Assembly (NCBI RefSeq): GCF_016916835.1
Contig: NZ_JAFFIX010000010.1
Location: 1-64,000, forward strand
Length of the DNA stretch: 64,000 nucleotides
Source: Actinacidiphila bryophytorum
Lineage (GTDB): Bacteria > Actinomycetota > Actinomycetes > Streptomycetales > Streptomycetaceae
Direction: 5' to 3'
A program made the position numbers and the translations under genes. Position 1 is the stretch's first letter; each line of letters begins with the position of its first letter. The notes under the pieces were generated by a model that did not search any database, was not told the origin of the DNA, and was given only the letters and a program-made list of their open reading frames with translations. This document shows, piece after piece, positions 27,498-38,691 of this stretch.

Positions 27498-28925
27498 TCA
27501 CAGGTGGGCGGGCCTGGCTTTGCCATACAGCCAGGTCGCGAACAGCGGCGCCAGGTCGCGCGTGGTCAGGCCTGCGCAATATGCGGTGAAGTCGGCGGTG
27601 GAGGCATTGCCGTGGAAGTGCGCGGCGGGCCAGCCGCGGAGGAGTCGGGCGAAGGCGGCGTCGCCGAGGGCCTGGTGCAGCTCGTAGAGGACCAGGGCGC
27701 CGCGGCCGTAGACCGGCTGCGCGGAGACGTCGGCCGCGGTGGGCGGTTTGGCGGGCGGGAAGGCCCAGGCGGCGGGGTCGGCGAAGGCGGTGGCGGCGCT
27801 GCGGGACAGCGGCACACCGTCCTGCTGCTCCTGCCACATCCAGGTGGCGTACGTCGCGAAGCCCTCGTTGAGCCACATGTCCTGCCAGCTGCTCGGGGTG
27901 ACGGAGTCGCCGAACCACTGGTGGGACAGCTCGTGGACGAGCGTCGGCACGTCGACGGCGGGTCCTTCCCCGTCGCCTGGGAAGACCGGCCGGGTCTGCG
28001 TCTCCAGCGCGTAGCCGACGGTGCCGGCCGGCAGGTGGTCGACGACGGCCCCGGCGGAACCGAAGGGATAGGCGCCGAAGTGCCCGCTCTCCCAGTCCAG
28101 GATGTCCGGCAGCCGGCGCAGTGCCGCCGCGGTCTGCGGGTCGTCGGAGCGCGGGTCCACCGCCACGTAGAGCGGCACACCGCGGGGGCTGCGCGAGCGG
28201 GTGACGGTGAAGTGGCCGATGCCGACGGTGGCCAGGTAGGTCGCCATGGGCGCGGTGCTGCGCCAGTGGAAGGCGGTGCGGCCGGCCGCGGTGCGGGTGC
28301 CCGCCAGGTCGCCGTTGGAGACCGCGGTCAGCCCCGACGGCACCGACACGGTCACGTCGAAGGCCGCTTTGTCCGAGGGGTGGTCGTTGCCGGGGAACCA
28401 CGCCATGGAGCCGACGGGTTCGCCGAGTGCCAGGGCGCCGTCGTCGGTGCGGAACCAGCCCTCGTGCGAGCCGTCGGGGTCGGTGAGCAGCCGGGGCACC
28501 CCGGTGTAGGCGACAGTGGTCTCGAAGCGGGCGCCGCGCCGCAGTTCGCGGGCCGGCCGCACGGTCAGCTCGGTGCCTGAGCGGCCGGTGCCGGCGGTGC
28601 GTCCGTCGACGCCGACCTCGGTCACGGTCATCCCGGCCAGGTCGAGGGTGAAGCGGCTGAGGTCCTGGGTGGCGGTGGCGGTGATCACCGCGGTGCCGGC
28701 CAGCCGCCCCGAGCCGGGGTCGTAGGACAGGTCGAGGCCGTAGTGCGTGACGTCGTAGCCGCCGTTGCCCGCGCCGGGGAAGAGCCGGTCGCCCACGCCC
28801 CGGGCACCGGCGGTGGGTGTGCCGCCGCCGCCCGAGCAGGACAGCAGGCAGGCCAGCAGGGCGCCCGCCAGGCAGGCCGGCAGCAGCCGCCGGGCGGCAC
28901 GCGGGGCGGTTCTGCGCAGGGGCAC
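27498..28925 (-). CDS. M1 family metallopeptidase, lipoprotein
   Basis: 475 residues from GTG 28925. The signal peptide RRLLPACLAGALLACLLSC ends in a lipobox LLSC, so the mature protein is probably lipid-anchored outside the membrane. Zinc motif HELSHQWFG with the third ligand Glu in NEGFATY 19 residues later. The exopeptidase motif GxMEN reads GYALETQ here: Glu is kept, Met and Asn are not. It is shorter than classical PepN-type enzymes, lacking the large C-terminal helical domain, as in other actinobacterial secreted M1 proteins. It trims peptides in the envelope or medium (inference). Confidence 0.92.
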   Translation of the reverse strand: MPLRRTAPRAARRLLPACLAGALLACLLSCSGGGGTPTAGARGVGDRLFPGAGNGGYDVTHYGLDLSYDPGSGRLAGTAVITATATQDLSRFTLDLAGMTVTEVGVDGRTAGTGRSGTELTVRPARELRRGARFETTVAYTGVPRLLTDPDGSHEGWFRTDDGALALGEPVGSMAWFPGNDHPSDKAAFDVTVSVPSGLTAVSNGDLAGTRTAAGRTAFHWRSTAPMATYLATVGIGHFTVTRSRSPRGVPLYVAVDPRSDDPQTAAALRRLPDILDWESGHFGAYPFGSAGAVVDHLPAGTVGYALETQTRPVFPGDGEGPAVDVPTLVHELSHQWFGDSVTPSSWQDMWLNEGFATYATWMWQEQQDGVPLSRSAATAFADPAAWAFPPAKPPTAADVSAQPVYGRGALVLYELHQALGDAAFARLLRGWPAAHFHGNASTADFTAYCAGLTTRDLAPLFATWLYGKARPAHL

Positions 28926-29080
28926 GCGGGCCAGCGTACGAGGTGGCGGTGGGTTGCGCTCGCAAGGGCGGGGCACGCCAGGTGCGGCGGTACGCGGCGG
29001 GCACCGGCCGGCGCCGGTCGTGACGCTGCGGCCGCCGCCGGGCACCCTGTTTCGGGTGCCCGGCGGCGGGGAGCCGGAGG

Positions 29081-31261
29081 TCAGCCGTCCCTGCGGTCGG
29101 TGAAGGTCTCACCGCGTTCCGCGGTGGCCACCAGCAGCGCCGGCGGGGTGAAGCGCTCCCCGTAGGCCGCGGCCAGCTCGCGCGCCCTGGCGGTGAAGCC
29201 GGCGACGCCGCCCGGGTAGCCGTTGACGTACTGCAGGACGCCGCCGGTCCAGGCGGGGAAGCCGATGCCCAGCACCGAGCCGACGTTGGCGTCGGCGACC
29301 GAGGTGAGCACGCCCTCCTCCAGCAGCCGCACGGTGTCCAGCGACTCCGAGAAGAGCATCCGCTCCTTGAGGTCGGCGAAGGGGATGTCGGTGTCGGGCC
29401 TGCCGAAGTGCTCGGCCAGTCCCGGCCACAGGCCGGCCCTGCGACCGTCGGCGTAGTCGTAGAAGCCGGCGCCGCCGCTGCGCCCTGTGCGGCCGAACTC
29501 CTCGACCATGCGGTCGATGACGGCCTCCGCCGGGTGCGAGCGCCAGACGCCGCCTGCCGCCTCGACAGCGGCCCGGGTCTCCCGGCTGATCCGGACGAAC
29601 AGCGTCAGGGTCAGCTCGTCGAGCAGGGACAGCACCTTGGCGGGGTAGCCGGCCTGCGCGGCGGCCTGCTCGACGGTGGCGGCGGGGACGCCCTCGGCGA
29701 TCATCGCGACGCCCTCGTTGATGAAGTTGCTGATCACCCGGGAGGTGAAGAAGCCGCGCGAGTCGTTCACCACGATCGGCGTCTTGCGGATCTGCCGCAC
29801 CAGGTCGAAGGCACGGGCGAGCGCCTCGTCCCCGGTCCGCTCGCCCTTGATGATCTCCACCAGCGGCATCCGGTCGACCGGTGAGAAGAAGTGCAGGCCG
29901 ATGAAGTCGGCGGCGCGGCCGACGCCCTCCGCGAGCTGCGAGATGGGCAGCGTCGAGGTGTTGGAGCACAGCAGGGCGTCGGGCGCCACGATGTGCTCGA
30001 TCTCCTGGAAGACCTTGTGCTTGAGTGCCGCGTCCTCGAAGACGGCCTCGATCACCGCGTCGCACCCGGCCAGGTCGGCGGGCTCGGCGGTCGCGGTGAT
30101 CCTGGCCAGCAGCGCGTCCCGCTTCTCGGCGGTGGTGCGGCCCTTGGCCAGCGCCTTGTCGAGCAGTCCCGCGGAATAGGCCTTGCCGCGCTCGGCGGCC
30201 TCCAAGGTGACGTCCTTGAGGACGACGTCGATACCGGCCCTGGCGCAGGAGTAGGCGATGCCGGCGCCCATCATGCCGGCGCCGAGCACCGCGACCCGGG
30301 TGACCTGGCGGGCGGGTACGTCCGCGGGGCGGCCCGCGCCGGAGTTGACGGCCTGCATGTCGAAGAAGAAGGCCTGGATCATGTTCTTGGAGATCGGGCC
30401 GCAGGCCAGCTCGGTGAAGTAGCGGGCCTCGATCACCGAGGCGGTCTCGATGTCCACCTGGCTGCCCTCGACGGCCGCGGCCAGGATGTTGCGCGGCGCC
30501 GGGTAGGGGGCGCCGGCCAGCTGCTTGCTCAGGTTGGCGGGGAAGGCCGGCAGGTTGGCGGCGAAGGCGGGGCTCTTGGGGGTGCCGCCGGGGATCTTGT
30601 GGCCCGGCACGTCCCAGGGCTGGCGGGCCTGCGGGTTGGCGTCGATGAAGGCGCGGGCGGCGGCGAGCATCGCGTCGCGGTCGGCGGCGACCTCGTGGAT
30701 CAGGCCGGCGGCCAGGGCGCGCGGGGCGGAGTACTGGTTGCCGCGCAGCAGCACCTTGAGCAGCGCGTCGGCGATGCCGAGCAGCCGTACGGTCCTGACC
30801 ACACCGCCGCCGCCGGGCAGCAGGCCGAGGGTGACCTCGGGCAGGCCGATCTTGGTGCCGGGGGTGTCGAGGGCGACGCGGTGGTGGCAGGCGAGGGCGA
30901 TCTCGTAGCCGCCGCCGAGCGCCGCGCCGTTGACGGCGGCGACGACGGGCTTGCCGAGGGTCTCCAGGCGGCGCAGGGCGCGCTTGACGCGCATGCTCTG
31001 GGCGAAGACCTTCTCGGCGTCGTCGGGGGTGGCGCGGATCAGGTCGCGGAGGTCGCCGCCGGCGAAGAAGGTCTTCTTGGCGGAGGTGACGATCACCCCG
31101 CGGATGCTGCCGGCTTCGGCTTCGAGCCGGTCGAGCACGGCGTCGAAGGAGTCGGCGAAGGCGGCGTTCATGGTGTTGGCCGACTGCGCAGGGTCGTCGA
31201 GGACGAGGGTGACGACGCCGTCCGCGTCCTGCGCCCAGCGGATGGTGGTGGGCTCGCTCAT
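29081..31261 (-). CDS. Multifunctional beta-oxidation protein: enoyl-CoA hydratase / 3-hydroxyacyl-CoA dehydrogenase
   Basis: 726 residues, FadB/FadJ-like. The N-terminal crotonase domain shows oxyanion segments FAGGDLRDL and AALGGGYEIAL and catalytic-region PEVTLGLLPGGGG. The NAD-binding domain begins near 325 with VAVLGAGMMGAGIAYSC; SNTSTLPIS and GLHFFSPVDRMPLVEIIKG supply the catalytic Ser and His region; two 3HCDH C-terminal domains follow. It converts enoyl-CoA to 3-ketoacyl-CoA. It is the last gene of a minus-strand unit behind thiolase (41-base gap) and CoA transferase, giving the last steps of one beta-oxidation cycle. Confidence 0.95.
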   Translation of the reverse strand: MSEPTTIRWAQDADGVVTLVLDDPAQSANTMNAAFADSFDAVLDRLEAEAGSIRGVIVTSAKKTFFAGGDLRDLIRATPDDAEKVFAQSMRVKRALRRLETLGKPVVAAVNGAALGGGYEIALACHHRVALDTPGTKIGLPEVTLGLLPGGGGVVRTVRLLGIADALLKVLLRGNQYSAPRALAAGLIHEVAADRDAMLAAARAFIDANPQARQPWDVPGHKIPGGTPKSPAFAANLPAFPANLSKQLAGAPYPAPRNILAAAVEGSQVDIETASVIEARYFTELACGPISKNMIQAFFFDMQAVNSGAGRPADVPARQVTRVAVLGAGMMGAGIAYSCARAGIDVVLKDVTLEAAERGKAYSAGLLDKALAKGRTTAEKRDALLARITATAEPADLAGCDAVIEAVFEDAALKHKVFQEIEHIVAPDALLCSNTSTLPISQLAEGVGRAADFIGLHFFSPVDRMPLVEIIKGERTGDEALARAFDLVRQIRKTPIVVNDSRGFFTSRVISNFINEGVAMIAEGVPAATVEQAAAQAGYPAKVLSLLDELTLTLFVRISRETRAAVEAAGGVWRSHPAEAVIDRMVEEFGRTGRSGGAGFYDYADGRRAGLWPGLAEHFGRPDTDIPFADLKERMLFSESLDTVRLLEEGVLTSVADANVGSVLGIGFPAWTGGVLQYVNGYPGGVAGFTARARELAAAYGERFTPPALLVATAERGETFTDRRDG

Positions 31262-31302
31262 GTCGGGTTGGCTCCGTTAGCGGCGGGTGGGGGCGGGGCG
31301 GG

Positions 31303-32513
<1,211 letters not shown>

Positions 32514-32517
<4 letters not shown>

Positions 32518-33695
32518 CGTCGTGCCTTTCTGTCGGCCGGGCCTTCCGCCCGGGTCAGGGCGGGGGTGTCCCAGTCGCGGGCCACCTCTGCAGTGTGCGC
32601 GCCCGGCAGGGCCGGCGGTCGGCGCAGCGCGGTGGGGGTCGCGGAGAAACGGGGTGCGGGGGCCGGTTGGACGGTGCCGAAGGCCTCGGCGAAGGTGCCG
32701 CGGGCGGCCAGGTGCGGGTGCAGCGGCGCCTCTGACAGCGACAGTACGGGCGCAGCGCACGCGTCGGTGCCGGTGAAGACCGCGGTCCACTCCTCCCGGG
32801 TGCGGGTCAGGAAGCGGGCGGCGACGGCGGCCCGCAGCTCGGGCCAGCGGGCGGGGTCGGCGCGCAGCGCGGCCTGCTGCCGGGTCAGGCCAAGCAGCTC
32901 GGCGAAGGTGTCGTAGAAGCGCTCCTCCAGGGCGCCGACGGCCATGTGGGTGCCGTCTGCGGTCGGGTAGACGCCGTAGAAGGGCGCGCCGCCGTCCAGC
33001 AGGTTGGCGGCGCGGCGGTCCTGCCAGGCGCCGGCGGCGAGCAGGCCGTGCAGCATGGTGCACAGGTGGGCGGCGCCGTCGACGATGGCGGCGTCCACGA
33101 CCTGGCCGGTGCCGTGGGTGCGGGCGTGGTGCAGGGCGGCGAGGACGCCGGTGACCAGGTAGAGCGAGCCGCCCGCGTAGTCGCCGAGCAGGTTGGCGGG
33201 TGCGGCGGGGTCGCCGTCGGCGGGGCCGGTCAGCGCCAGCGCCCCGGTGATCGCGATGTAGCCGATGTCGTGGCCCGCGCTGGCCGCCAGCGGCCCGTCC
33301 TGGCCCCAGCCGGTCATCCGGCCGTAGACCAGGCGCGGGTTGCGGGCCAGGCACTCGGCGGGGCCGACGCCGAGGCGTTCCGCGACGCCGGGGCGGTAGC
33401 CCTCGATGAGCACGTCGGCGCGCTCGACCAGGTCGAGCACCGCGGCAGGCCCGTGCGGCGACTTGAGGTCGACCAGCACGGACCGCTTGTTGCGGTTGCT
33501 CAGATCGGTGGCCGGGTCGACCCCCAGCGCGGGGCCGCCCGGCCGGTCGACGCGTACGACGTCGGCGCCGAGGTCGGCGAGCAGCATCGCCGCGAAGGGG
33601 CCAGGGCCGATGCCGGCCAGTTCGACCACCCGCACACCGGCCAGCGGGCCGGGCGCGGCCGGGGCCTGCGGACTGTCCGGCAGTGGCGAGGTCAC
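32514..33695 (-). CDS. CaiB/BaiF CoA transferase or alpha-methylacyl-CoA racemase
   Basis: 393 residues, family III CoA transferase: N-terminal [37 protein letters not shown], then [24 protein letters not shown] (catalytic Asp/Glu region) and [10 protein letters not shown]. The sequence is closest in style to alpha-methylacyl-CoA racemases, which epimerise branched acyl-CoA before beta-oxidation, matching the downstream thiolase and FadB-like genes. The start is GTG 33695. A -35/-10 pair ends 7 bases before it and leaves no room for a leader, so translation may be leaderless. A palindromic operator lies within the promoter. Confidence 0.92.
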
Positions 33696-33702
33696 ATACC
33701 TG

Positions 33703-33731
33703 ATAGTAGAAACGTGTTTCAGTTTTCGCAA
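33703..33731 (-). promoter_or_regulatory. Promoter of CoA transferase/thiolase/FadB operon with internal operator
   Basis: Minus strand: TTGCGA (33731-33726), 17-base spacer, TACTAT (33708-33703), then 7 bases to GTG 33695. The spacer contains GAAAC-AC-GTTTC (33720-33709), abutting the -10. This fits TnnAACnnGTTnnA, a KstR/TetR-type consensus, at all defined positions but the last. No TetR gene lies in the window. Confidence 0.6.
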
Positions 33732-33791
33732 GGCCCCGGCTGAGCGACCGCTTAGCGCCGGATCGGTCAGCAGGGGCCGGACCGGCCGCGG

Positions 33792-35759
33792 TCAGACGTG
33801 GCAGTGCCCGCCGGATCCGTCGCCGGTCTCCTTGGGCAGGTCGAGCGCCGGGTTGCGGTCGAAGAAGCCGGTCGGCCGCAGGCTGAAGCCGCAGACGTCG
33901 ACCGGCATCACCGGCCAGTCCTCCAGGCGCGGCAGGTGCGTCGGGCCGAAGGAGTGCCACACCGTCAGGTCGGTGTCCTCCAGCGACTCGCCGGGCCGCG
34001 ACCAGGCCGTCACGCCCGGGCCGCCCGCGTGCTGGTTGGGGTAGTCGCCGTCCGGGTAGCGGCGCTCGGGGCGGTAGCGGGTCACCCACAGGTGCTTGGT
34101 GGCGTAGGCGACCCGCTCGGCGACCGAGGAGCCGGGCTGCGCCAGCAGCAGCGGCCCGGTGTCGGGCAGCAGCGTGTACGCCACCGGCGTGCCCATCCGG
34201 TTGGTCACCCCCGGGTTGACGATCCGCCAGCGCCGGCCCACCGAGGGGTCGGCGACCCGCCCCGCCTCACCGCTGTCGGCGACCGGGGTGGCCTTGGTGG
34301 TGAAGGCGTTGCCGTTGGGGTTGCCAGGGCCGGTCGGCAGCCGGACCACGTCCACCTCCTGCACGGTGTTGCGCGGGCCGTCCACCGTCACGTCGAGCCG
34401 GGCGCAGAACAGATGCTGGTGGAAGGGCGCGAGCAGGCCGGGGGCGACCTCGGTGGCGTGGGGCGAACCGGCGCCGGGCTCGGCGGCGGAGGTCTGCAGC
34501 AGGCCGGTGGCCTTGGCCTCGAAGGCGATCGTGCCGTCCTGGTGGAGGTACCAGTAGAAGCCGTAGTCGTAGTTGCCGAGGGTGGCGATGTAGGAGATCA
34601 CCAGGCGGCGGGCGCGGCGGGAGTCCGCGGCGAAGTCGTCGAAGATGTTGGTGTGCTTCCAGAGCAGGCCGATGTCCTCCTCGTGGATGCAGATCGCGTT
34701 GTGCAGCGTCTCGGGATTGCCGAGGTCGTCGGCGAGCACCGCGTCGACGTAGGTGATCTCGCCCAGGCAGTCGCAGCCCAGCCGCAGCGCGTTGGCGTTC
34801 CTGCCCAGCAGGTACTCGCCGGAGTCCAGGTAGCAGACCCAGTTGCGGGCCGGGTCGGGCTCGGCGTAGGGCACGGCCATCTCGGCTATCGAGGCGCGGT
34901 GCAGCACCGGCCGGTCGCGGTCGCCGTCGCGATGGGTGATCTCGTGCAGGACCAGGCCCTCGCGGGCGTTGAAGTCCAGCCGCAGCCGCCAGTTCTGCCA
35001 GCTCAGCTGCGCCCCCTCCAGCGAGAACGACGCACCCTCCGGCTGGGTGATCTCCAGCGGGCGCAGGTCGGTCCTGGCGGGCCCGGTGGACTCCGCGTCG
35101 TAGCGCCCGCACTCGGCGGGTACGGGTACGGCGCCGGTGTCGACCAGCCGCACCACGCGGCGGGCCGTGAGGTCCACGTCGGCGACCAGGCCGCCGACCG
35201 GGTGGGCGAACGGGTTGTCGCTCTCGTTGCAGCGCAGGAAGGTCAGCGAGCGCAGCATCCGCCGGCCCGCCTCCGAGGCGATGCCGAAGTTGCCGGCGGC
35301 CAGCGGGGCGGCGATGACCAGCGAGAGGTCGGTGACACCGCGTTCTGCCATCGCCTTGCGCCAGCCGGCGTCGGCCTTGACGATCTCGTCGCAGGTCTCG
35401 TACTCCTCGAAGAGCACCGGCGGCTGGCCGTCGGCGGCCGGGTCGAGGTCGCGGTAGGAGACCAGCACGGCGGCTGCCGGGTCGGTGACGTCCACCAGCG
35501 CCTCCGCGGAGCGGCCGGTGGCCGTGTCCAGCAGGGTGACCCGGACCCGGCGGCTGACCGGGTCGCCGGGGCGGTGGGCGAGCACCGCGTGCCGGTCCGG
35601 CTCGTCAGGCAGGACCAGCGGGAAGCGGGTGGACGCGGTGACCTTGCCCTCGGCGTCGAGCGCCGCGCGGGCGGCCTCGATCTCGGCGGTGGTCAGCGGG
35701 TCCAGCGGGTGCGGGGCGGCGGCGGTCGTGGTCTCGGTGGCCGTGGGGCTACTGGTCAT
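33792..35759 (-). CDS. Copper-containing primary-amine oxidase
   Basis: 655 residues. The topaquinone precursor Tyr sits in GNYDYGF (Tyr near 397) and the catalytic Asp in [11 protein letters not shown]; copper ligands are HQH and a later His in GPTHLPR. It oxidatively deaminates primary amines to aldehydes with release of ammonia and hydrogen peroxide; sequence style fits tyramine/phenethylamine/histamine oxidases. No signal peptide is seen. The start is ATG 35759 with AGGA upstream; the frame stays open far upstream but that segment is not homologous. The upstream amino-acid permease gene may import the substrate amine, although a terminator separates them. Confidence 0.95.
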   Translation of the reverse strand: MTSSPTATETTTAAAPHPLDPLTTAEIEAARAALDAEGKVTASTRFPLVLPDEPDRHAVLAHRPGDPVSRRVRVTLLDTATGRSAEALVDVTDPAAAVLVSYRDLDPAADGQPPVLFEEYETCDEIVKADAGWRKAMAERGVTDLSLVIAAPLAAGNFGIASEAGRRMLRSLTFLRCNESDNPFAHPVGGLVADVDLTARRVVRLVDTGAVPVPAECGRYDAESTGPARTDLRPLEITQPEGASFSLEGAQLSWQNWRLRLDFNAREGLVLHEITHRDGDRDRPVLHRASIAEMAVPYAEPDPARNWVCYLDSGEYLLGRNANALRLGCDCLGEITYVDAVLADDLGNPETLHNAICIHEEDIGLLWKHTNIFDDFAADSRRARRLVISYIATLGNYDYGFYWYLHQDGTIAFEAKATGLLQTSAAEPGAGSPHATEVAPGLLAPFHQHLFCARLDVTVDGPRNTVQEVDVVRLPTGPGNPNGNAFTTKATPVADSGEAGRVADPSVGRRWRIVNPGVTNRMGTPVAYTLLPDTGPLLLAQPGSSVAERVAYATKHLWVTRYRPERRYPDGDYPNQHAGGPGVTAWSRPGESLEDTDLTVWHSFGPTHLPRLEDWPVMPVDVCGFSLRPTGFFDRNPALDLPKETGDGSGGHCHV

Positions 35760-35780
35760 GGCGCTTCCTGAGGACAGGGC

Positions 35781-35804
35781 GGACGGGTGGACGGATGGAC
35801 GGAT
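35781..35804 (-). repeat. 8-bp tandem repeat upstream of amine oxidase
   Basis: GGACGGGT, GGACGGAT, GGACGGAT (35781-35788, 35789-35796, 35797-35804) in the leader region of the amine oxidase gene, 22-45 bases before its start. Possible operator array or slippage product. Confidence 0.7.
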
Positions 35805-35812
35805 GGGGAACG

Positions 35813-35854
35813 GCAGCGGCCCGCCGCACCCGGGCGGGCGGGGCGGGCCGCTGC
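35813..35854 (-). terminator. Terminator between permease and amine oxidase genes
   Basis: GCAGCGGCCCGCC (35813-35825) pairs perfectly with GGCGGGCCGCTGC (35842-35854): 13 bp with a 16-base loop. It lies 57 bases after the permease stop (minus strand) and 54 bases before the amine oxidase start. Confidence 0.7.
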
Positions 35855-35911
35855 GCGGTCCTTGCGGTCGGCTGTCCAGGCGGCCGGCCGTCGGATGGGC
35901 GGTACCTGCCG

Positions 35912-37438
35912 TCAGGCGCCGGCCTCGGCAGCGGCGGCCTTCTCCAGTTGGAAGGCCTCGTTGCCCTGGCCGATCCTGGCGTGCACCTCGGGCTGCCGGC
36001 TGCGCAGCACCGCGCCGTAGACCAGGCCGATGGCGGCGGCCAGCGCGATGATGCCGGGCAGGATCCAGCGCAGCCCGTGGCCGGGGTTGGCGCCGAGCAG
36101 GACCGCGAAGTCCTTCACCGAGTAGACGAAGATCGTCCCCAGGGCGAGGGCGGCGAGCCCGGAGGTGATCAGCCGCCAGCCCTGGACACGGGCGGCACCG
36201 CGCTTGACGAAGAAGGCGATCACCGCGACGGCGGCGGTGCACATCAGCAGCACCACTCCCAGGGCGCCGACGTTGCCCGCCCAGGTGAACAGCCGCAGCA
36301 CCGGCGCGGTCGGGTCGCCCACCGGCTTGTCGTCGGTGATGGCGAAGACGGCGACGACGATCAATGCGACCAGGGTCTGCAGCAGCGAGCCGATGGCCGG
36401 GGCGCCGCTGGTCTTCGAGGTGCGGCCGACCGCGGCGGGCAGCAGACCGTCGCGGCCCATGGCGAAGGCGTAGCGGGCGACAACGTTGTGGAAGCTGAGC
36501 ATGCAGGCGAAGATGCCGGTGATGAAGAAGATGTTCAGGGTGTCGGTGAACGCGCCGCCGAGCCGGTCCTGAGTAAGCCCGAAGATCAGGTTGGGGCCGT
36601 CCTTCTGCGCCCCCGCGATGACGCCGGAGGGACCGGTCGCCACGGTGATCGCCCAGGCGCTGATGGCGAAGAAGACGGTGGCGAAGCCGATCGCCAGGAA
36701 CATCACCTTGGACACCACCCGCTGCGGGTCGCTGGTCTCCTCCGCGTACACCGGGGCCTGCTCGAAGCCGAGGAAGGCGGCGATGGTGAAGCACAGCGCG
36801 GTGCCGAGCCCGGCACCGCTGAGGGTGCTGGGGTTGAAGGCGTGCGCGGACACGCCCTGCGGGCCCGGGTCGCTGAGGAAGCCGATGTCGAAGATCACGA
36901 CCATCGTGGTCTCGATGAGCAGCAGCACACCGAGGGTCCTGGCGTTGAGGTCGATCTTCAGCGCCCCGAAGACCGCGGTGATCGCGACACCGCCGAGCGC
37001 CGGGATCCACCAGGCGACGTTGTGCTGCCAGTGCTGGGCGATCTGGCTGGAGATCTCGAAGCCGAAGATGCCGTAACTGCCGCACTGCATCAGGCTGTAC
37101 GCGAAGAGCGCCACGTACGAGGCGCCGGCCCCGACGGTGCCGCCCAGGCCCCGGGATATGTACGCGTAGAGCGCCCCGGCGTTGTGCACGTGGCGGCTCA
37201 TCTCGGCGTAGCCGAAGCTGAACAGGATGAGCACGGCGCCGACGATGACGAACAGCAGCGGCACCCCGACGATGCCCATCGTGGCGAAGGTGGTGGGGAT
37301 GACGCCCGCCACGACCATCAGCGGCGCGGTGGCCGCGAGTACCGAGAGCAGCAGGGCCGGCGCACCGATCCGATCCGCGCGCAGCGCGCGCTGCTCTCCC
37401 TTGAACGTGCTGATGCCGGTCGTACTGCCCGTCAGCAT
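35912..37438 (-). CDS. APC superfamily amino acid/amine permease
   Basis: 508 residues with 12 or more hydrophobic segments. The N-terminal FKGEQRALRADRIGAPALLL, PLMVVAGVIPTTFA and FSFGYAEMSRHVHNAGALYAY are characteristic of the APC fold (unwound helix 1 and the conserved Glu of helix 2). EEVxxP-like EETSDPQRVVSKVM is present near 235. It likely imports amino acids or amines with protons. The start is ATG with GAAGGA upstream. Its position before the copper amine oxidase supports an amine substrate (inference). Confidence 0.92.
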   Translation of the reverse strand: MLTGSTTGISTFKGEQRALRADRIGAPALLLSVLAATAPLMVVAGVIPTTFATMGIVGVPLLFVIVGAVLILFSFGYAEMSRHVHNAGALYAYISRGLGGTVGAGASYVALFAYSLMQCGSYGIFGFEISSQIAQHWQHNVAWWIPALGGVAITAVFGALKIDLNARTLGVLLLIETTMVVIFDIGFLSDPGPQGVSAHAFNPSTLSGAGLGTALCFTIAAFLGFEQAPVYAEETSDPQRVVSKVMFLAIGFATVFFAISAWAITVATGPSGVIAGAQKDGPNLIFGLTQDRLGGAFTDTLNIFFITGIFACMLSFHNVVARYAFAMGRDGLLPAAVGRTSKTSGAPAIGSLLQTLVALIVVAVFAITDDKPVGDPTAPVLRLFTWAGNVGALGVVLLMCTAAVAVIAFFVKRGAARVQGWRLITSGLAALALGTIFVYSVKDFAVLLGANPGHGLRWILPGIIALAAAIGLVYGAVLRSRQPEVHARIGQGNEAFQLEKAAAAEAGA

Positions 37439-37489
37439 GGCTCTGGTGTCCTTCTTCCGTGGGTGGTGATGCCTGGGGAGTATCGGGTC

Positions 37490-38446
37490 CTACGACGAAC
37501 CGAAGCCGAGCGCGGCATTGCGCGCGGCACGGAACGACTTCTTGGGGTCGCGGTCGAAGTACGACCAGGGGACGCGGGTCGCGTCCCGTCCGATGCGGTT
37601 GAACAGCGCGGCGGCGGCCACCATGTCGCCGGCGTGGACGTGCACGAATGCCAGGTGGTTCAGGTCGAGCAGCAGCCGCGGGTGGCTGCGCCCGTCCCAG
37701 TCCAGCCACCAGTCGAAGGCGCTGCGCAGGCTCGCCCTGGCCCGCGGGCTGGTCCAGTACGGCAGCCGGCTCGGGTCGCGGGGCAGCGCGCCGGCCGCGG
37801 CCAGTGCGTGGTAGCGCTCGACGAGGGCGACCAGCGGCAGGGCGCCCAGCGGGGAGCCGGGTCCCGCCTCGTCGGACGCCCACTCGGCGAACTCGTAGAC
37901 CTCGTGGAAGGGGTCGTCGCCCTCGGTCTTCTGACGCTCCGCCAGGCAGCGGGTCATCAGGTAGTGCCCGTGGTGGTGGCCGCGGTGCCGGCCGCGGACC
38001 TGGTCGAAGGCGCGGACCTGCTCGTCGTCGGTGCCGGTCTGCCGGGCCAGGATGAGCAGGCCGAGCCACGGCGAGGGGTCGGCGGGCGTCATACGGGCCG
38101 CGTGCAGGCAGGCGTCGCGTGCGGACTCCGGGCTCTGCCGCCCGGCGACGGCACGGAAGACCGAGGCGATGGCGTGCAGGGCGGCGGCGTCGGCGCTCTC
38201 GGGTTCCGCGAGCCGCCACTCGTCGGCCCAGGCGGCCGTGGAGCGGCCCTCGCCCAGGACGACGAGCCGGTGACCGCGCAGGTCCCAGTCGTCACCGGTG
38301 CGCGCCAGCAGCGCGCGTACCTCCGTCCAGCGGCCCTGTACCAGGGCAGCCCGGACGGCGACCAGCTCCTCGTCGCCGAGAGCGGTATCGAAGGCCACGT
38401 CGTCCTTGCCACGCGAAAGGCGGAAGGGTGGCGGCGGTGGGGTCAT
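37490..38446 (-). CDS. Uncharacterised helical (TPR-like) cytosolic protein
   Basis: 318 residues, no recognised family. Helix-rich with Ala/Trp/Arg patterns such as RWTEVRALLARTGDDWDLRG, ARDACLHAARMTPADPSPW and LLILARQTGTDDEQVRAF that resemble degenerate tetratricopeptide repeats, plus a His cluster GRHRGHHHGHYLM (near 165-175). No signal peptide. The start is ATG 38446, ten bases after GGAGGG; GTG 38464 is possible. It is upstream of the permease by 51 bases and probably co-transcribed. Role unknown. Confidence 0.7.
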   Translation of the reverse strand: MTPPPPPFRLSRGKDDVAFDTALGDEELVAVRAALVQGRWTEVRALLARTGDDWDLRGHRLVVLGEGRSTAAWADEWRLAEPESADAAALHAIASVFRAVAGRQSPESARDACLHAARMTPADPSPWLGLLILARQTGTDDEQVRAFDQVRGRHRGHHHGHYLMTRCLAERQKTEGDDPFHEVYEFAEWASDEAGPGSPLGALPLVALVERYHALAAAGALPRDPSRLPYWTSPRARASLRSAFDWWLDWDGRSHPRLLLDLNHLAFVHVHAGDMVAAAALFNRIGRDATRVPWSYFDRDPKKSFRAARNAALGFGSS

Positions 38447-38691
38447 CCGCGGGCAGCCCTCCACGGCGCGCGTTACGTCATGTGATCACGCATAGCCAAT
38501 CGGTTGGCGGCAGTCGGCGACAAGTGCGGTCCTGTTGTCTTGCTGTAGTCCCGTAGGGTGGCGTCGGTTTGGAACGCGGGAGGCGCGGATTCGCGCGATT
38601 CGCTGCGCGGACCACTGCCGGACTGGTATTCGAATTGGCGATTCCGCAACGAAGTTGGCGCCGGCGTGGGCGGCGCGGCAGGGACCGGTGA

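Noticed and set aside
33792..38219. A 1,475-codon open frame joining the amine oxidase with upstream DNA
   Set aside because: Only the part from ATG 35759 resembles copper amine oxidases; the rest is antisense-like or out-of-frame translation of the permease and its neighbour, kept open by high GC content.
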